64,000 bases of DNA, from the NCBI GenBank assembly GCA_022316685.1, contig JAKJHU010000141.1:434001-498000 (forward strand), written 5' to 3'. The notes beneath the pieces are model-generated. The model was not told where the DNA came from. It was given only the letters and a program-made list of their open reading frames with translations, and made no database searches. Positions 47,596 through 59,768 of this stretch are shown here, in pieces. The stretch comes from Progne subis subis (lineage: Eukaryota; Chordata; Aves; Passeriformes; Hirundinidae). Both the position numbers and the translations under genes were made by a program. Every line of letters begins with the position of its first letter. Within the stretch, counting starts at the first letter, position 1.

Positions 47596-50500
47596 TTTCT
47601 TTCTAGCCCCTTTTTTTTTTTTTTTTTGACACTCTTCAACAACTAACCCAGTATTTCCCCAGCAATATGAACAATAAGTCCACCTCTAAAAGGGCTTTGT
47701 GCAGTAAAAATCAATTACCTAAGCCCCAGACTCCTGCAGGAAGACGACATCAAATCACAGGTCTGGGAAGCACCAGCTCGTGGGGCGTGAGGCATCCCTG
47801 CAGATTTACCGTCCTGCTCAGAACCACGAGGACAAACACTTGGAGCATCTGCTGTGTTTTGGATGGACCCATCAATCCTGCAATAAAACCAGCACATCTT
47901 GCATGAGATTTACCTGCAGCACCGTGAAAAATCTGTGGAGAAATAGAAAGCAACAACAGCAATTCTAACCCCCCTCACTTCTAGGCAATTACCGTTGATG
48001 AGGATCATCCCTGCAGGCTTGGATGTCCATGGCTGGGTGGCATTTTCCTCTGCAGAAGCTACCTGGTCCCAAAGTCCTGTCACCTCTCATCTGCCTCCAG
48101 CTGGGCTCAGCAAACTTGATGACATTTGGCAGCCCTGGCCCAGCCCCATGTTCCCAGTTGGTGCCCAGCAGTGCCAGGGAGCCGCAGCACTCCTCCAGTC
48201 AGGCCAGGGACACTCATGGGAAAGGCTTGGCTGTGCCAGCACAGGCCCTTAAGTGACACTTGTGCCACATATCTGCCCTTGCTGCCTGCTTGGGATGTCG
48301 CAGAGCTGCAGGGAAAGCTTCCAGCAATGATGCCAGTTCATGTTTTGTCCCCTGTGATCAGCAGAGTGGGATTTCAGCACACGTGGGAGCAGGAGTGTGT
48401 GGTTGCAGAGGCACAGGCACTTTGCAGCATGAGGAGAGGCCAACAGCAAACAGGGTTCTGGAGTGTGCAAAAACCTGAACAACTACAGCTGTAGTGGCTC
48501 TGGGTTTTCCTTATCACAACTGCTTTGTCCTCAGTGTTGTTTCTTAACCTCCTCCTTGCTAAACGGTCATGGTAAAACCTCAGCTCCTTCATCTTCAGCC
48601 TGTGAGTTCCCAGGACGTTTTCACTGACCTAGAGATGATCCACACCATCTTCTTCATGAGCTACACCCCTAATGGAGCAGCAGCCCAAGAGCCCAGCTCT
48701 GCTCCTGACTCTTTCTCTGCCACCTCCTATGTCCCTGCCACGTCCCTTCGCTGTCCCAGCAGGTCCGGCAGCCACCAGACGACAGGCTGGGGTTGGCAAT
48801 GAAGAGATTACAGGAGCTTTACCTTCAATGATCCAGACATGAAGGAATTTAATCCCGTGTTTGAAATAAAAAGAGTTTATTTAGCTTCTTCCTCTGAGTC
48901 ACTACCGAAACATCTCATCCCCGGCTGCCGTGCCGGGAGCTCCATCGCGCACGAGACGCGTCCTCAGGTGCACTTTTGACCTTCCCCTACATGAAGGGGA
49001 AATCCCTCAGCCCTGGAGCCTCCCTCTGCCCCCTGGGATGATCCTGCTCCCTGCAGCCAGGGCTTTCCCTTGTGCTTGAAGACAAATCTGGTGGTTAAGA
49101 TCCTGCTCCTTTTCAAAATGAAGGTCAAAACCTTCAGCAATGCCAAGTACATTTTTTAATAACTCCAAAGGGAGACGATTTGACCCACAGGGGCAACACT
49201 GGACTTGTTCTTCTGATACCCAACTCAAAGAGCTGCTGCAGCAGAGCCTTCTGCCACAAAGGGACACACAGGTACCAGGGATGCTGTAAAACACCTTTTC
49301 AGGATCTGGGTTCAAAAAACTCATGCTTGCAAAAAGCAAAACCCACAAAGAACTTACTGGAAACTCCTTGGTAAAGGCAGGTGTCCTGTCCTGTGTGGGA
49401 CATTCATTAAATGAGGAATTCAGCACTACTAAATCCCACCCAAATGGTTCTTTCAGAGGAATTTACTTTGGTTCTGGCTCAACAAAGCAGCTGAAGATGT
49501 GAGTGACCTGGGAGCTGAAGAGAGCAGAGGGAACCACCACAGACATGGGTGCATTTTGAGTGGCACAGGAGCAGGCTGTGATGCACAGCGGGTTTGTGTG
49601 GACACTCTCACCTCTCCACCACATCCCGTCCCCCTTGGTCCAGCTGCAACCCCTCCCAAAGATGACAACTGCTCCTTCAGCTTGGAGGTGTCACAGGAAA
49701 GTTTGAGAGGAAAAGATGTTTGGGTTGCTTCAAGCTAACAGAACCTTCCAAGTCAGCAAAAGAAAACTGTTTGTTTGGGGTCTCAGCTCATGTAGATTCC
49801 ATGGGATTCAAGGTCAAAACAGCCAACTGGAAAACTTCTCCCCAAGGGGAGGCAAAGGCTGGTGCAGGGAGTAACTGTGATCCCCAGAAACCACACTGTG
49901 CCCCAGAGCTGTTCTACACACAGGACTGTGGGTCTGGAAACACCACAGCAAATGGGACAAAAGGCATCTCTTCAACCCTTCCCCTTCCTCCCGAGAGGGG
50001 AGGGCCTGTTCTGTGGGAAACCTTATCCTGGGACAGCTGTGCAGGGCAGGGGGGAGGAGGGAAAGTGCTGGAGTCTCACTGCAGAGGGTGCAGAAACAGA
50101 GGGGAGCTGCCTGGGAGAGGCCAACGTGGAGCCAAGCACAGCAGGGCGGGCCTTTCTCCCTGGCTTTGGCTCATGATCCAGGGCACAGGGATGGATTGGA
50201 TGGAAGTGGCAACATCCACATGCCTTCAGGGACATCCCCATGGAGACCCTGCTGCTGTGGGGAGCTCTTCTGGGTGCAATGCATGGCTTGGGGTGCCTTT
50301 CTCCAAGGGGGAAAAGGAGAGGAGGCTCCAAAGACTCACCTCCTGTGGAGAGAGCGAGGGAGAGCCCAAAACGGCAGAGGGAATCCAGAAACTCAGAAGA
50401 AATCCAGAAAATCCAGGCACTGCTGGAAGGCAGTGAAGGTGTCCTGGTGTTATCCCACCTGGCTGGACATCCAGAGATGTGCTGCCACTGCCAAACTGTG

Positions 50501-52285
50501 GCCGAGATATTCCTGGAAGGGCACCCAGGGATGGAGCATTCCTGAAGAACTGAAACTCGTGTCAATGTGGAGACAAAAGACATCTGCACCCCTTGGGATA
50601 GCGCTGGTTATGGCTTTTTCCAAAACAACTGTCCCAGAGCTGCTGAATCCTCATCACAGAGAACACCAACGGTGTCACCTCCTACCTGTGCTGGCCTTGA
50701 GCAGGAGCCCTGGGAGGCGAAATTCCATGGATTCTCAGGCTCTTCCCTCGCTGTGCCAGGAGGTCTCTGGCACCGAGATGCCACCGAGCAGGGCAGGTCA
50801 CCACACCAGCCGCGGCCAGGGCACGCGTCCTCCGCTGCTGCTGTGTGTGGGCACGGGTGAGAAGGCAGGGAAACGAGCGACACTGCACAAGTGAATTCCC
50901 AAAGCAGCTGTTGAGGCTGCCTCGGGCTGTGAGCAGTGCCTCAGGTATCACTTACCGTCACGTTCCCAAGCAGTTTTTGTGCACGCCAGAGGCCAGGGTG
51001 GTGTTTGAGATCAGACCTTGGGAAGGGCTGAGCACAGACCCAAGGGGTGACCCCACCTACCCTGAGCCCCTGCCCTTCTCCAGGGCAGTGTCCCCACTCA
51101 GCCCCTTCCCAGCACTCCTCCAGTGAGCCCCAAGCCATCTTCTCCCTGAGAACACAGGAGCTGTGGCTGGATGAACGAGTCACGGGATGAACCCATCCCA
51201 CTCATCCCAGCCACACACGGCAGGGCAGGAGCTCCTCCGGACCCTTCGGAGCAGCACAGCTTTGCCAGAGCCACATTTGGAATTCTGCCGGTGCTCTATC
51301 CCAGGCCTCATCCCCAGGGTGAGTCCCACAGCACAGAGGGTGCACAGGGGGTTATTTGACACCTGAGCAGGTCTGGGAAGTTCAGACACCACGTGGTTAC
51401 TGGTGCTGCTGCTGCAACACCAGCATTTTTCCAGACTCCTCCAGCTGGGAACATTTAGGACATTTGGCTTTCCATAAACATTGAAAATCTATCCAACTTC
51501 AAAACTATTTTTTGCTTGAACTGATGAATTTAGTTTTATTCACTGCGCGCAGAGTGGTTCTGCTTTTAAGATAAAGGCAAAAGCTGCTCAGGCTGGGCAC
51601 AGCTGACACAGCAACAGCGGCTGGTCAGTGTTGGGACACCTCAGCACAACATTCTGGACATGGGACTCATTCCCAGCCCAACACAGCCACATCCAGCCTG
51701 AGCTCCCACTGCCCTCCATCGGTGTTCAGCCAAATTAGAAGTCACAGGGATATTTAAAACCGACTGCCCACAGGGCCCCTTGGAGCACAACTCCAATATT
51801 TTCACCTCAGACACCATTTCCATCTCCCTCGCTTTAGCTGAGAACGGCTGCGCCCCTGAGCACTGCCAGGGCACGAGCAGAGGGCACCTTTAAACACAAT
51901 TATTACACTTTTCTTTGCACAGGAAAGGGGCTGTTCTGCCCAACAGGGGGGATTTAATAACTAAAGAAGGGAGAAGTATGAGGTTAAAATACGGCAGCAT
52001 CTTATTCTGATTTGACCAAGCAGAACTTCACCTCACTTTTAACCATCTCACTGCTGGACAACTCATTTCATTTTTAACACACAGACTGGCAGAAGCTGCT
52101 ATTAATAAAGTAATTTGAAAATCTGGACCACAGCTATTTTCCTTAAATAAAATCAATGGCTACACCCACTAAAGTCATTGTGGAAAGCAGTAAGAGCTTC
52201 AACTCACAGCACAGTTCTCCAAAGACACATTCCCAGGCCGAATCCCTGTGGACTTCACGCAGGACTGTGAATGTAGCACAAGGCA
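47596..52285. other. FGF16-ATRX intergenic interval
   Basis: 4.7 kb between the two convergent genes. It is G+C-richer than the upstream flank. Open frames of 238 and 293 codons at 49720-50894 (plus strand) overlap in different phases and have no recognisable domain, so they are treated as chance. A bidirectional poly(A)-signal pair sits at 48865-48881. Confidence 0.6.
48865..48881. terminator. Bidirectional poly(A)-signal pair (AATAAA...TTTATT)
   Basis: AATAAA on the plus strand (48865-48870) is followed 5 bp later by TTTATT (48876-48881), which is AATAAA on the minus strand. Both strands thus have a canonical hexamer in 17 bp, inside the gap between two convergent genes. The minus-strand hexamer overlaps the stop codon of a 22-codon frame (48877-48945) starting in a CpG cluster. 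Transcription here is not shown. Confidence 0.35.
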
Positions 52286-54872
52286 CGTTGATGTATTTTG
52301 GTCACTTTATTAAATGAGATATTAAATAGTTTAAGTTTCAACTACTAAAACAGCACTTTGAATGGTGAAAACACAGATAGTATATCGTCATACTTGAATG
52401 CTTCTTCTCTTTTAAAAACACATTTCCAGTCCTTATATATATTACAAAACAGCCTTATAGGAAGAGGGGACACCTTTTCTATAGTACTTAAGATATTTAA
52501 TACAGAACTGAAAAGCCATCTAATAGAAACAAAGGCAAGTCTTCACAGCTGTATGATTTCAGCAGCCAAAGCTGGTTGATGGACTGAAACATTACTATAC
52601 AACTGGGACAAAACATATACAAGTATCACGATACTAAGCAAAAACGCTTTACATCCAAAGGAATAAACAGGTTACAAAATGTGGATAATTTAGCAGGCAA
52701 AACTGTATTACAAGCAACATTTTTATTTGTCATCTTAAGCCATTTTTATCTAGTTAAAACATCTAAAACAAATATAAAAAAATGAGCCTTTTATTACCTT
52801 ACTGATGTATGTTCTGTCTTTAAGTACTGGTTAAAGCCTGATGTTATACTCAAAGCACATTGTTATGCAGCTAAAATGTCGAGTGAGAAACTTAAGCAAA
52901 GTGGTCCAGGTTTTACTTCAATGCTTATCTCGGATTCCTTCTTGTGCATTAGTCTTCTGTTATCCATAGGTTTGTCCAGGATGAAATAAAATGTGCCTTT
53001 CAATGTTGCCTAAAACTTCCACATTTAAGTCTTTGAGTTACTGTAAAACTCCACTCCAAAACTCCAAAACATTTCCAGGTTTGGTAGAACGTACTTCTCT
53101 TATTCACAAACACGTAGGAATATCGGTGAGAGTTGCCTAGAGTAACATTTGCCTTCAAATGTTTATCTCAACATCTCACTTTTGTCTCTTCTAGTGCCAA
53201 CACATCTCTCTTTGCTCCCTCTCCCACACAAGAGTTAACTGTAGAGCTGGCAGAGCACTAGAACACACTGAGGGTCTTTTGTGGTATTTTGTCACCAAAG
53301 AGTCCAAGACAGACACTTGTCAGCTGGGTTTGCAGCAGCCCAACCAAGCTCTGTCCTCATCACAAACCAAGTGTCAGTCACACCGAAACACCATGGAACA
53401 TCTGCATGTTTAGATGCAAAACTTGTCCATTCTGGGCAAGAACTCAAACTCCTGCAACAAACTTCCCAGAAACCAAAATGATTTTAGTTCATGCCAGCAT
53501 CAGAAGAGTCCAGCACGATCTGGAGCCACCACCTCCATCGGTCTCCAGAGCCCTGTGTTGTCCACACACCACTGCCTCCATGTTCCTGCCTCTTACTTGT
53601 GCCCCCACATTATCAACGGGGTTTTTTTGGGGGGGGAAGAATCAACCAAACTCTATGCAAAGAAAAGCCCTATTTGTATTTAATAAGAACTTCACAAGCA
53701 CAAGTGTGGGCAAAGAGTGATAATGGTATAGAATAAACCAGAAATTTATCTCTGGCCTACGTTCGAAAAGGTCCAAAACAGAACAAAATCAAAACCAAAA
53801 TCAAGCTCTTTGTGTCCTAACCCATGTTTTCACATAACTGAAGGGATAGGGAGGAGTGCATAACCACATCTCTACCAACAAAGTCATTTCACGCTTCTGG
53901 CAGCTCTAGAAGATTGATTTTCAATCAGCAATGGTTGTGCCAGGTTAAAGGGGGTTTTCTGACAGGTTCTTTGACCCTGGCCACCATCACCATTTAACCC
54001 CCCAACAGGAATTGAATTGTGTTGGCCCGTCCCCCATTGCCGGCAATGGGAGGAGACAGTAGCACCAGCATGAAGGAGTTACCAGAGATGTGCTTTGTGC
54101 TGGACTCCACAGCGAGGGATCAGCGTGTGAGGGAAAAGCATCGCCCACTCCCACATCATCCGCTGTTATTCCATCACATCCAACTGAAAATAACAAATGG
54201 CAGCAGACTGGGGAGGGCCCAGTCCTGTTTAAGGCTGGATGCACAGTTCCCTGTGCCTCAGAAGGTTCAGAGCAGTAGTAGTTACCAATATTGCACTCAG
54301 TTCTGTTTCACAGAGTATTTTCAACTCCTGTTCCGTTCAACACAGATGACCCATGAAGGAAACTAGACTACTTCTGTTACAATGTTCCCACTAACAGAAA
54401 GAAATGGGTAAGCAGAAAAGTATTCCATAATTTGAGGAATCAACTCTAATCAAGAACTCAGCTGTTTACAATTCACATATGTCAGACTGAACATACAGAC
54501 CTGCAGTCCTTCCTAAGCTTCCCAAAGCTTTGCAGCCACGAAAAGCAAGCGTAGGAGTTTAGACAGGAAACCTGCGGAGATGCTACTGTAACGGGAGGAC
54601 TTGTTTTCACTGAAAACAACTTGTTATCTCCTGTACTCAACATATGTAAGAAGATTCTAGGCAACATCACTGACAACAGGGAAAATATCGTGTCCTATTT
54701 AAACAAAGCTGAAACACTAATATGGAACATGGTATTTAAGGGGAGCAACCAAACTATTCTTTTCAATTTTTTTTTTTTTTTTTTACAGTTGAGTTCTGTT
54801 AGGCCATTGATTCCTAAAAAAATAAAAGTTCTTTCTCTGATTTTAACAATCCTTTAGGCTTTTAGTGCAAAA
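52286..54872 (-). other. ATRX: ATRX 3' untranslated region (predicted)
   Basis: AT-rich, repeat-poor sequence between the ATRX stop codon and the predicted poly(A) site, without plausible coding frames. A T16 tract at 54769-54784 (A16 in ATRX sense) lies near the start. The boundary depends on the poly(A) call. Confidence 0.6.
52306..52311 (-). terminator. ATRX: ATRX poly(A) signal
   Basis: TTTATT on the plus strand is AATAAA in the sense of ATRX. It predicts cleavage near 52,280-52,295 and a 3' UTR of about 2.6 kb, similar in scale to mammalian ATRX. An alternative hexamer lies at 52722-52727. Confidence 0.6.
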
Positions 54873-55151
54873 TCACATTGATTTCCCTTGGGAAGGCCCT
54901 GGATTTTTGCCTCTCATTGGGGGTGGTGCTCGTTGTAGGGGTGGTGGCTGCATCCCACCAGACACTGACTGATACATTCCTCTCACATCTATGGCTGGGT
55001 AGTTGGAAGGATTCATGATTAAATTTGGAGGCTTTGGCATCATGAGGTGGCCCATGGCTGCTTGCTGGTAGGACATCTGCTGCTGCTGCTGCTGGTTGTA
55101 CTGGTGCTGGAGCCGCCTGTTCATCAGGATCCTCTGGACACAACCGATTAG
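54873..55151 (-). CDS. ATRX: ATRX last coding exon
   Basis: 92 residues from LIGCVQRILMNRRL to SQGKSM and the stop at 54873-54875. The acceptor is tttccctccacag. It holds the Q-box, the conserved GHLMMPKPPNLIMNPSNY motif and the proline-rich PPPLQRAPPP stretch. The frame is open about 36 nt upstream into the intron, but the exon start is set by the acceptor. Confidence 0.95.
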   Translation of the reverse strand, partial: LIGCVQRILMNRRLQHQYNQQQQQQMSYQQAAMGHLMMPKPPNLIMNPSNYPAIDVRGMYQSVSGGMQPPPLQRAPPPMRGKNPGPSQGKSM

Positions 55152-58100
55152 CTGTGGAGGGAAAGCAGAGCTGGCTGAGTGCACCACCCCTCCCCTGCTC
55201 CAGGATCAGGTTCAGAGCTGAAATCAATTTGTTAGGGACAGCGTGGCTGGGGGATAAAGCCCCATTGTTATCACCATCCCTAATGTGATGGCATTCAGCA
55301 GCCCATTACTGGAGAAACCATTTAGTAACAGCATTTAGGGCTCAGCTCTCCGGAAGACTCGCCTATTGTGTTGCAGGCAGCATTTAGGTGAGTTGCCATG
55401 GCAACATGCACTCTACTGTGAAATTATTCCCAGGTATAAGTTACATCATCGTTTGTCAGGTACCATTCATCTTCCCTTTCAAAGTCCCGCCTGTGCACTG
55501 TCAGTGTTTGTTTGCCTGAGAGAAAAACTCTTCCCTCTGACATCATCTTCCAGATTCTGCAGAGTAATTTTAAGCTAAAACAACATTACCAACACTTTCT
55601 AAGATGTGTTTCTAAGTGGCTGGCTGGGCTCTGGGAATCAGATTTCTCTTTACGCCTCACGACCTCGCAGCAAAGCACGTCAGCTCACAAACCTGGCGAG
55701 TGGCTTTTTAATGAACCTCTCCCGTGTCTCCCTCACTGAGGCCAAGCAATGAACTCCAGCACGCTGCTGACCACTCTGTGAGGGATATTCATGTGCCTAA
55801 ACATGCACTTTCAGCTCAGGAATGAACACACAGAGGATCCTCATTCGAACACTGGCAGTAGACTAAATAACTGTAGGATATTTTACCATCTGCTGCTTCC
55901 CGAGCACGTCGTTGTAAATGGCTTCTCGGCGCTTCACATCCAGCTCCTGGCTCGCCTGTCTGTTCAGGGCCAGGGCCTGCACCTGGCTCTCCGTCAGGGT
56001 TAAGTTTTCTTTCCACTGAAAAGCAAAAAAACCCAAAACCTTCTTGGCACTGGTCGTTTGAACAAAAGCCTGACAGTAACTGAGGCCCTGTGTCATGTTC
56101 GCAGTTACACCAAGAGTTAAACCAGCCCAACTTCCAGTCAGTGCAAAACTGCTTCACCAGAACAGAACTAGGAGTTGTTAGTTCTTCCAACAGGCCATTA
56201 GCAGTCCACAAAACACAATAATTGCTTGCCTGTAACTGCTATTCTGATTTCTAGAAAAGCAGCGTTTTCAGAGCATGGCAAATACTTATGGCTCTAAACT
56301 GCCACTCCTGTAAGGCTCTGTGCCAGCTGAATACCACCAAGGATTACTGCAGGGATAAAGGTCACTACCACCTGGAAAGGATGCTCATTAATAATGCAAT
56401 TCATTAGCTGGATGACCATTTGCAGTAGCAACATCTGTGTTTGGTAATGTTTAATGTTTCCCACTCCTGATCTAAGCCCAGGGTTATTTATCCCTTGCAC
56501 TCACTATGGCTGAAATGATGTCTTCAAGGGGCTGGATTCTTGCAGCAGCCACACTGTTGGTTGCTTCCACCACCTTCTCTCTTCCTTGATTAATGAGGTC
56601 CTGAGAAAACACCAGAACATCAGGTAAAAAGCACAGAAACAACAAACACATTTCTTTCCCAACCTTCTTAATCTTTCTCTTGTACATACCTAGACTTCCA
56701 TTACCTTTCTGCTCTCAATTTGCACAAGTCAATGAGTCTAAGCTGCCACCCATCTGAATTTCAGCACAGAGCAGTGGAACAACATGTATAAACCTGGCAA
56801 TTTGTAGACAGCATTTGTAAAAACCTAGCTTTAGATCCACAGGTTTTCAGACCAGCACGAGAATGCTAAAAACCCAGGTAAATTTTCTACCGTACAGACT
56901 TGAAGATGTTACAGTTTCAAAAGTGGTAATTAAAGTCTGCAAAGAATGCAGGTGATGCTCCAGAATCCTGACAATCTGCCCAGGCATATGTTGATATACA
57001 TCCAATTAAACTCCAATAAAGCTACATTCAAAACCCCCCTGCCAAACCTCCAAATTATTACAAATACAAAGCTATTTCAGACTGACATTATCCATAGTTT
57101 GTGTCAGAAAACCCCTGCAGCAACACAGGCGTGTTGTGCTCCTTACCTCCAGCTGTTGGTTACTCATTGCTGACAGAGCCCCCAAATTGTAAGGAATATA
57201 TGTCTGAGAGCTGAAATTGGTGGGCATGGCGTTGGTCCCTGTTGGCATGTTGAAACGCATGGTGATGCCCTGAAGAACACAAAGTACACTTGTCACCAAC
57301 TCTGACAATTCTGTAATAACCACACAGCCAAAGCAGCCCCTGGAGAGAGGCACAGGCCCTGAACATCGATCATGGAGGTTTGCAATTCTCAGCTCAGAAC
57401 CCCATTTCAGTCACAGAGGAAGCCAAGTCCCTCCTTGAATGATCTCTTGAGTTCAGCTTGTCAATATTTGATATATAAATGACCACGGCTTATTAGTACA
57501 GCTTAAGTTGGTAAAGATAGGTTTTTTATATTGAAAACTCACTGTTTAATGTTGAGTTTGACCAGCCTGTCATGAAATTCTGAAGAAGTAAAATGCAGAG
57601 TTTATTAGCAGGAATGTAAGGCTCATTGCCCATTTGGATTTCTCACAGGGCAGCTTCGATTTTATCTCCCTGTTTCTTTTCCCTCCCCAAACCTTTCCAT
57701 CGGTTCACTCAAGGTGGTTCAGTGGCAATTTATACACCCACTCTTTGTACTTTTACTGAAAGGCTTTTGAGGGTGCCTGACCCACTGAAATTCAAAAGGT
57801 AATTTGGGGTAACACCAACAAATCTGAAAGAGAATTTCAACCTTGGTGGCACCGCATTAACTTCCCTTATGACCCTGCCAAGGGTAAAGGCACAGCTTTT
57901 GTTTTAGCAGCACAAAGAGCTTTGGTGCCCCCCACACACCCAGTTAGGGGGGGATCAATCACCATCAGCTGCATCTGATGCAACACAGGGCCAACAAAAC
58001 GGGAACAGGCTTCCACCTCATGGTAATTTCACTGATTTCTGGTGTATTATTGTTTTATATGTTCATGTGTGTATTAGCTAAGGAAGGTAACACTGTCACA

Positions 58101-59768
58101 CAGAGCCCCTCACAGGGACACCCTCAAATGGGAAGAGAGGGATTACACAGGACATCAGTTGAGTTTTGTCATAAATTAGGAAAAAAAAAAAAAAAAAAAA
58201 AAGCAGGTGTAAAAGTAACTTGTAATTAAAGTAACAGAGCAAATACATAGAAAGAACCAGCAACAAAGGAACAAAAAAGACACACGATTGTAGGATATGG
58301 GGTTATAATTGTTAAAGTTATTAAAACTTCTGTTTAGCAGAAAGCCCTGCACAGCTGCAGGCTCTGGAGGGTTGGAAGCTGCCTGGGGGTGAGAGGCAGT
58401 TCTGAGTCTGGACAGCTCATGGAATGGAGCTCACTGGGTGCTGGGACATGCACAGCTCATGGAATGGAGCTCACTGGGTGCTGGGACATGCACAGCTCAT
58501 GGAATGGAGCTCACTGGGTGCTGGGACATGTGCACAGCTCATGGAATGGAGCTCACTGGGTGCTGGGACATGCACAGCTCATGGAATGGACCTCACTGGG
58601 TGCTGGGACATGCACAGCTCATGGAATGGAGCTCACTGGGTGCTGGGACATGCACAGCTCATGGAATGGAGCTCACTGGGTGCTGGGACATGTGCACAGC
58701 TCATGGAATGGAGCTCACTGGGTGCTGGGACATGCACAGCTCATGGAATGGAGCTCACTGGGTGCTGGGACATGCACAGCTCATGGAATGGAGCTCACTG
58801 GGTGCTGGGACATGTGCACAGCTCATGGAATGGAGCTCACTGGGTGCTGGACATGTGCACAGCTCATGGAATGAAGCTCACTGGGTGCTGGGACATGCAC
58901 AGCTCATGGAATGGACCTCACTGGGTGCTGGGACATGCACAGCTCATGGAATGGAGCTCACTGGGTGCTGGGACATGTGCACAGCTCATGGAATGGAGCT
59001 CACTGGGTGCTGGACATGTGCACAGCTCATGGAATGGAGCTCACTGGGTGCTGGGACATGCACAGCTCATGGAATGGAGCTCACTGGGTGCTGGGACATG
59101 CACAGCTCATGGAATGGAGCTCACTGGGTGCTGGGACATGCACAGCTCATGGAATGGAGCTCACTGGGTGCTGGGACATGTGCACAGCTCATGGAATGGA
59201 GCTCACTGGGTGCTGGGACATGCACAGCTCATGGAATGGGGCTCACTGGGTGCTGGGACAAGCACAGCTCATGGAATGGAGCTCACTGGGTGCTGGACAT
59301 GTGGACAGCAGGCTGCAGTTGAGCAGCCAATGGTGTCTTTCTTCTGCTGAGTTTTGGTTTTGTTTGGTTGAAGTTGAAGGTATAAAAGGGGAGTGTTTTC
59401 TACAATTAAGTGATTTCCTTTGCATGCACCAGGAGGTTTGTGTCTCTTTGTTCCCTCATGGCTACACATTATTTTTGCCTATGTCAAAATTTGGTTTATA
59501 TGTTCATTTCTTGGTCTATAACAAAATTTAATTACCCCAAGACAAACTGAAAAGGTAATTGGGACTCTACACCTGGAAAGATTATTTTCATATGCATAAG
59601 CCAATTAAACAGCTTTACCTTCTTTTCTGCTTCATATTCTGCCCAGGCTGCCTTCCTCTCTTCTTCAGTGAGTTCCTCTTCCTCCTTATGGTCCAGCAGT
59701 GAATCATGTTCGTGGTACCCAACTATGTACTCCTTGTTGATCTGGAGCAGCTCTGCCAGGATCGTGTC
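54873..59768 (-). CDS. ATRX: ATRX chromatin remodeller, C-terminal 258 residues (partial)
   Basis: ATRX is a nuclear SNF2-family ATPase that acts with DAXX to place histone H3.3 at heterochromatin, telomeres and G-rich repeats. Five exons read, in ATRX order, 59768-59619, 57269-57147, 56600-56505, 56015-55887 and 55151-54873. They give 50+41+32+43+92 residues and a stop, with all junctions in phase 0 and GT-AG. The part encoded lies after the helicase core. It includes the acidic segment HEHDSLLDHKEEEELTEEER, the ALSAMSNQQLE-DLINQGREKV region, the KRREAIYNDVLGKQQM segment, the glutamine-rich Q-box (QYNQQQQQQM) and the terminal NPGPSQGKSM. These match the human C-terminus closely and probably correspond to human exons 31-35. 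The ATPase exons lie beyond the window. The gene is convergent with FGF16. Confidence 0.96.
55152..55886 (-). other. ATRX: ATRX intron (between last two exons)
   Basis: 735 bp, starting gtaaaa and ending ccacag. No repeat was recognised. Confidence 0.9.
55887..56015 (-). CDS. ATRX: ATRX coding exon, penultimate
   Basis: 43 residues, WKENLTLTESQVQALAL through DVLGKQQM. The acceptor is tgcttttcag and the donor gtaaaa. Phase 0 at both ends. Confidence 0.95.
56016..56504 (-). other. ATRX: ATRX intron
   Basis: 489 bp with donor gtgagt. Nothing further recognised. Confidence 0.9.
56505..56600 (-). CDS. ATRX: ATRX coding exon, third from last
   Basis: 32 residues, DLINQGREKVVEATNSV through EDIISAI. 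The acceptor is gttttctcag and the donor gtgagt. Phase 0 at both ends. Confidence 0.95.
56601..57146 (-). other. ATRX: ATRX intron
   Basis: 546 bp with donor gtaagg. Nothing further recognised. Confidence 0.9.
57147..57269 (-). CDS. ATRX: ATRX coding exon, fourth from last
   Basis: 41 residues, GITMRFNMPTGTN through ALSAMSNQQLE. The acceptor is gtgttcttcag and the donor gtaagg. Phase 0 at both ends. Confidence 0.95.
57270..59618 (-). other. ATRX: ATRX intron containing a minisatellite
   Basis: 2.35 kb with donor gtaaag. It contains a 22-nt A tract at 58181-58202 (T tract in ATRX sense) and the 40-bp minisatellite at 58412-59307, which makes up over a third of the intron. Confidence 0.9.
58412..59307 (+). 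repeat. Minisatellite, 22 copies of a 40-42 bp unit
   Basis: The unit starts ACAGCTCATGGAATGGAGCT and continues CACTGGGTGCTGGGACATGC. Twenty-two copies start at 58412, 58452, 58492, 58534 and so on to 59264, and are nearly identical. Length variants are 40 bp (basic), 42 bp (extra TG before CACAG) and 41 bp (GG lost, TG gained). The length pattern 40-40-42-41 occurs twice in succession (from 58696 and from 58859), showing block duplication. The unit has no stop codon in any plus-strand phase, so long open frames (up to 308 codons) appear in all three and are artefacts. An inner inverted repeat AGCTC...GAGCT could form small hairpins. Confidence 0.97.
59619..59768 (-). CDS. ATRX: ATRX coding exon, fifth from last
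   Basis: 50 residues, DTILAELLQINKEYIVGYHE through EYEAEKK, with the acidic KEEEELTEEER segment. The acceptor is ctttgaacag and the donor gtaaag. Phase 0 at both ends. Upstream in ATRX sense the intron runs past the end of the window. Confidence 0.95.

Noticed and set aside
54862..55227. 121-codon minus-strand frame overlapping the last ATRX exon
   Set aside because: Out-of-phase shadow. The ATRX C-terminus is in the phase ending at 54873.
58389..59531. Long plus-strand open frames of 161 to 308 codons with repeated WNGAHWVLGH-type motifs
   Set aside because: They are translations of the 40-bp minisatellite. The unit lacks stops in all three phases and its length is not a multiple of three, so the same peptides appear in every frame.
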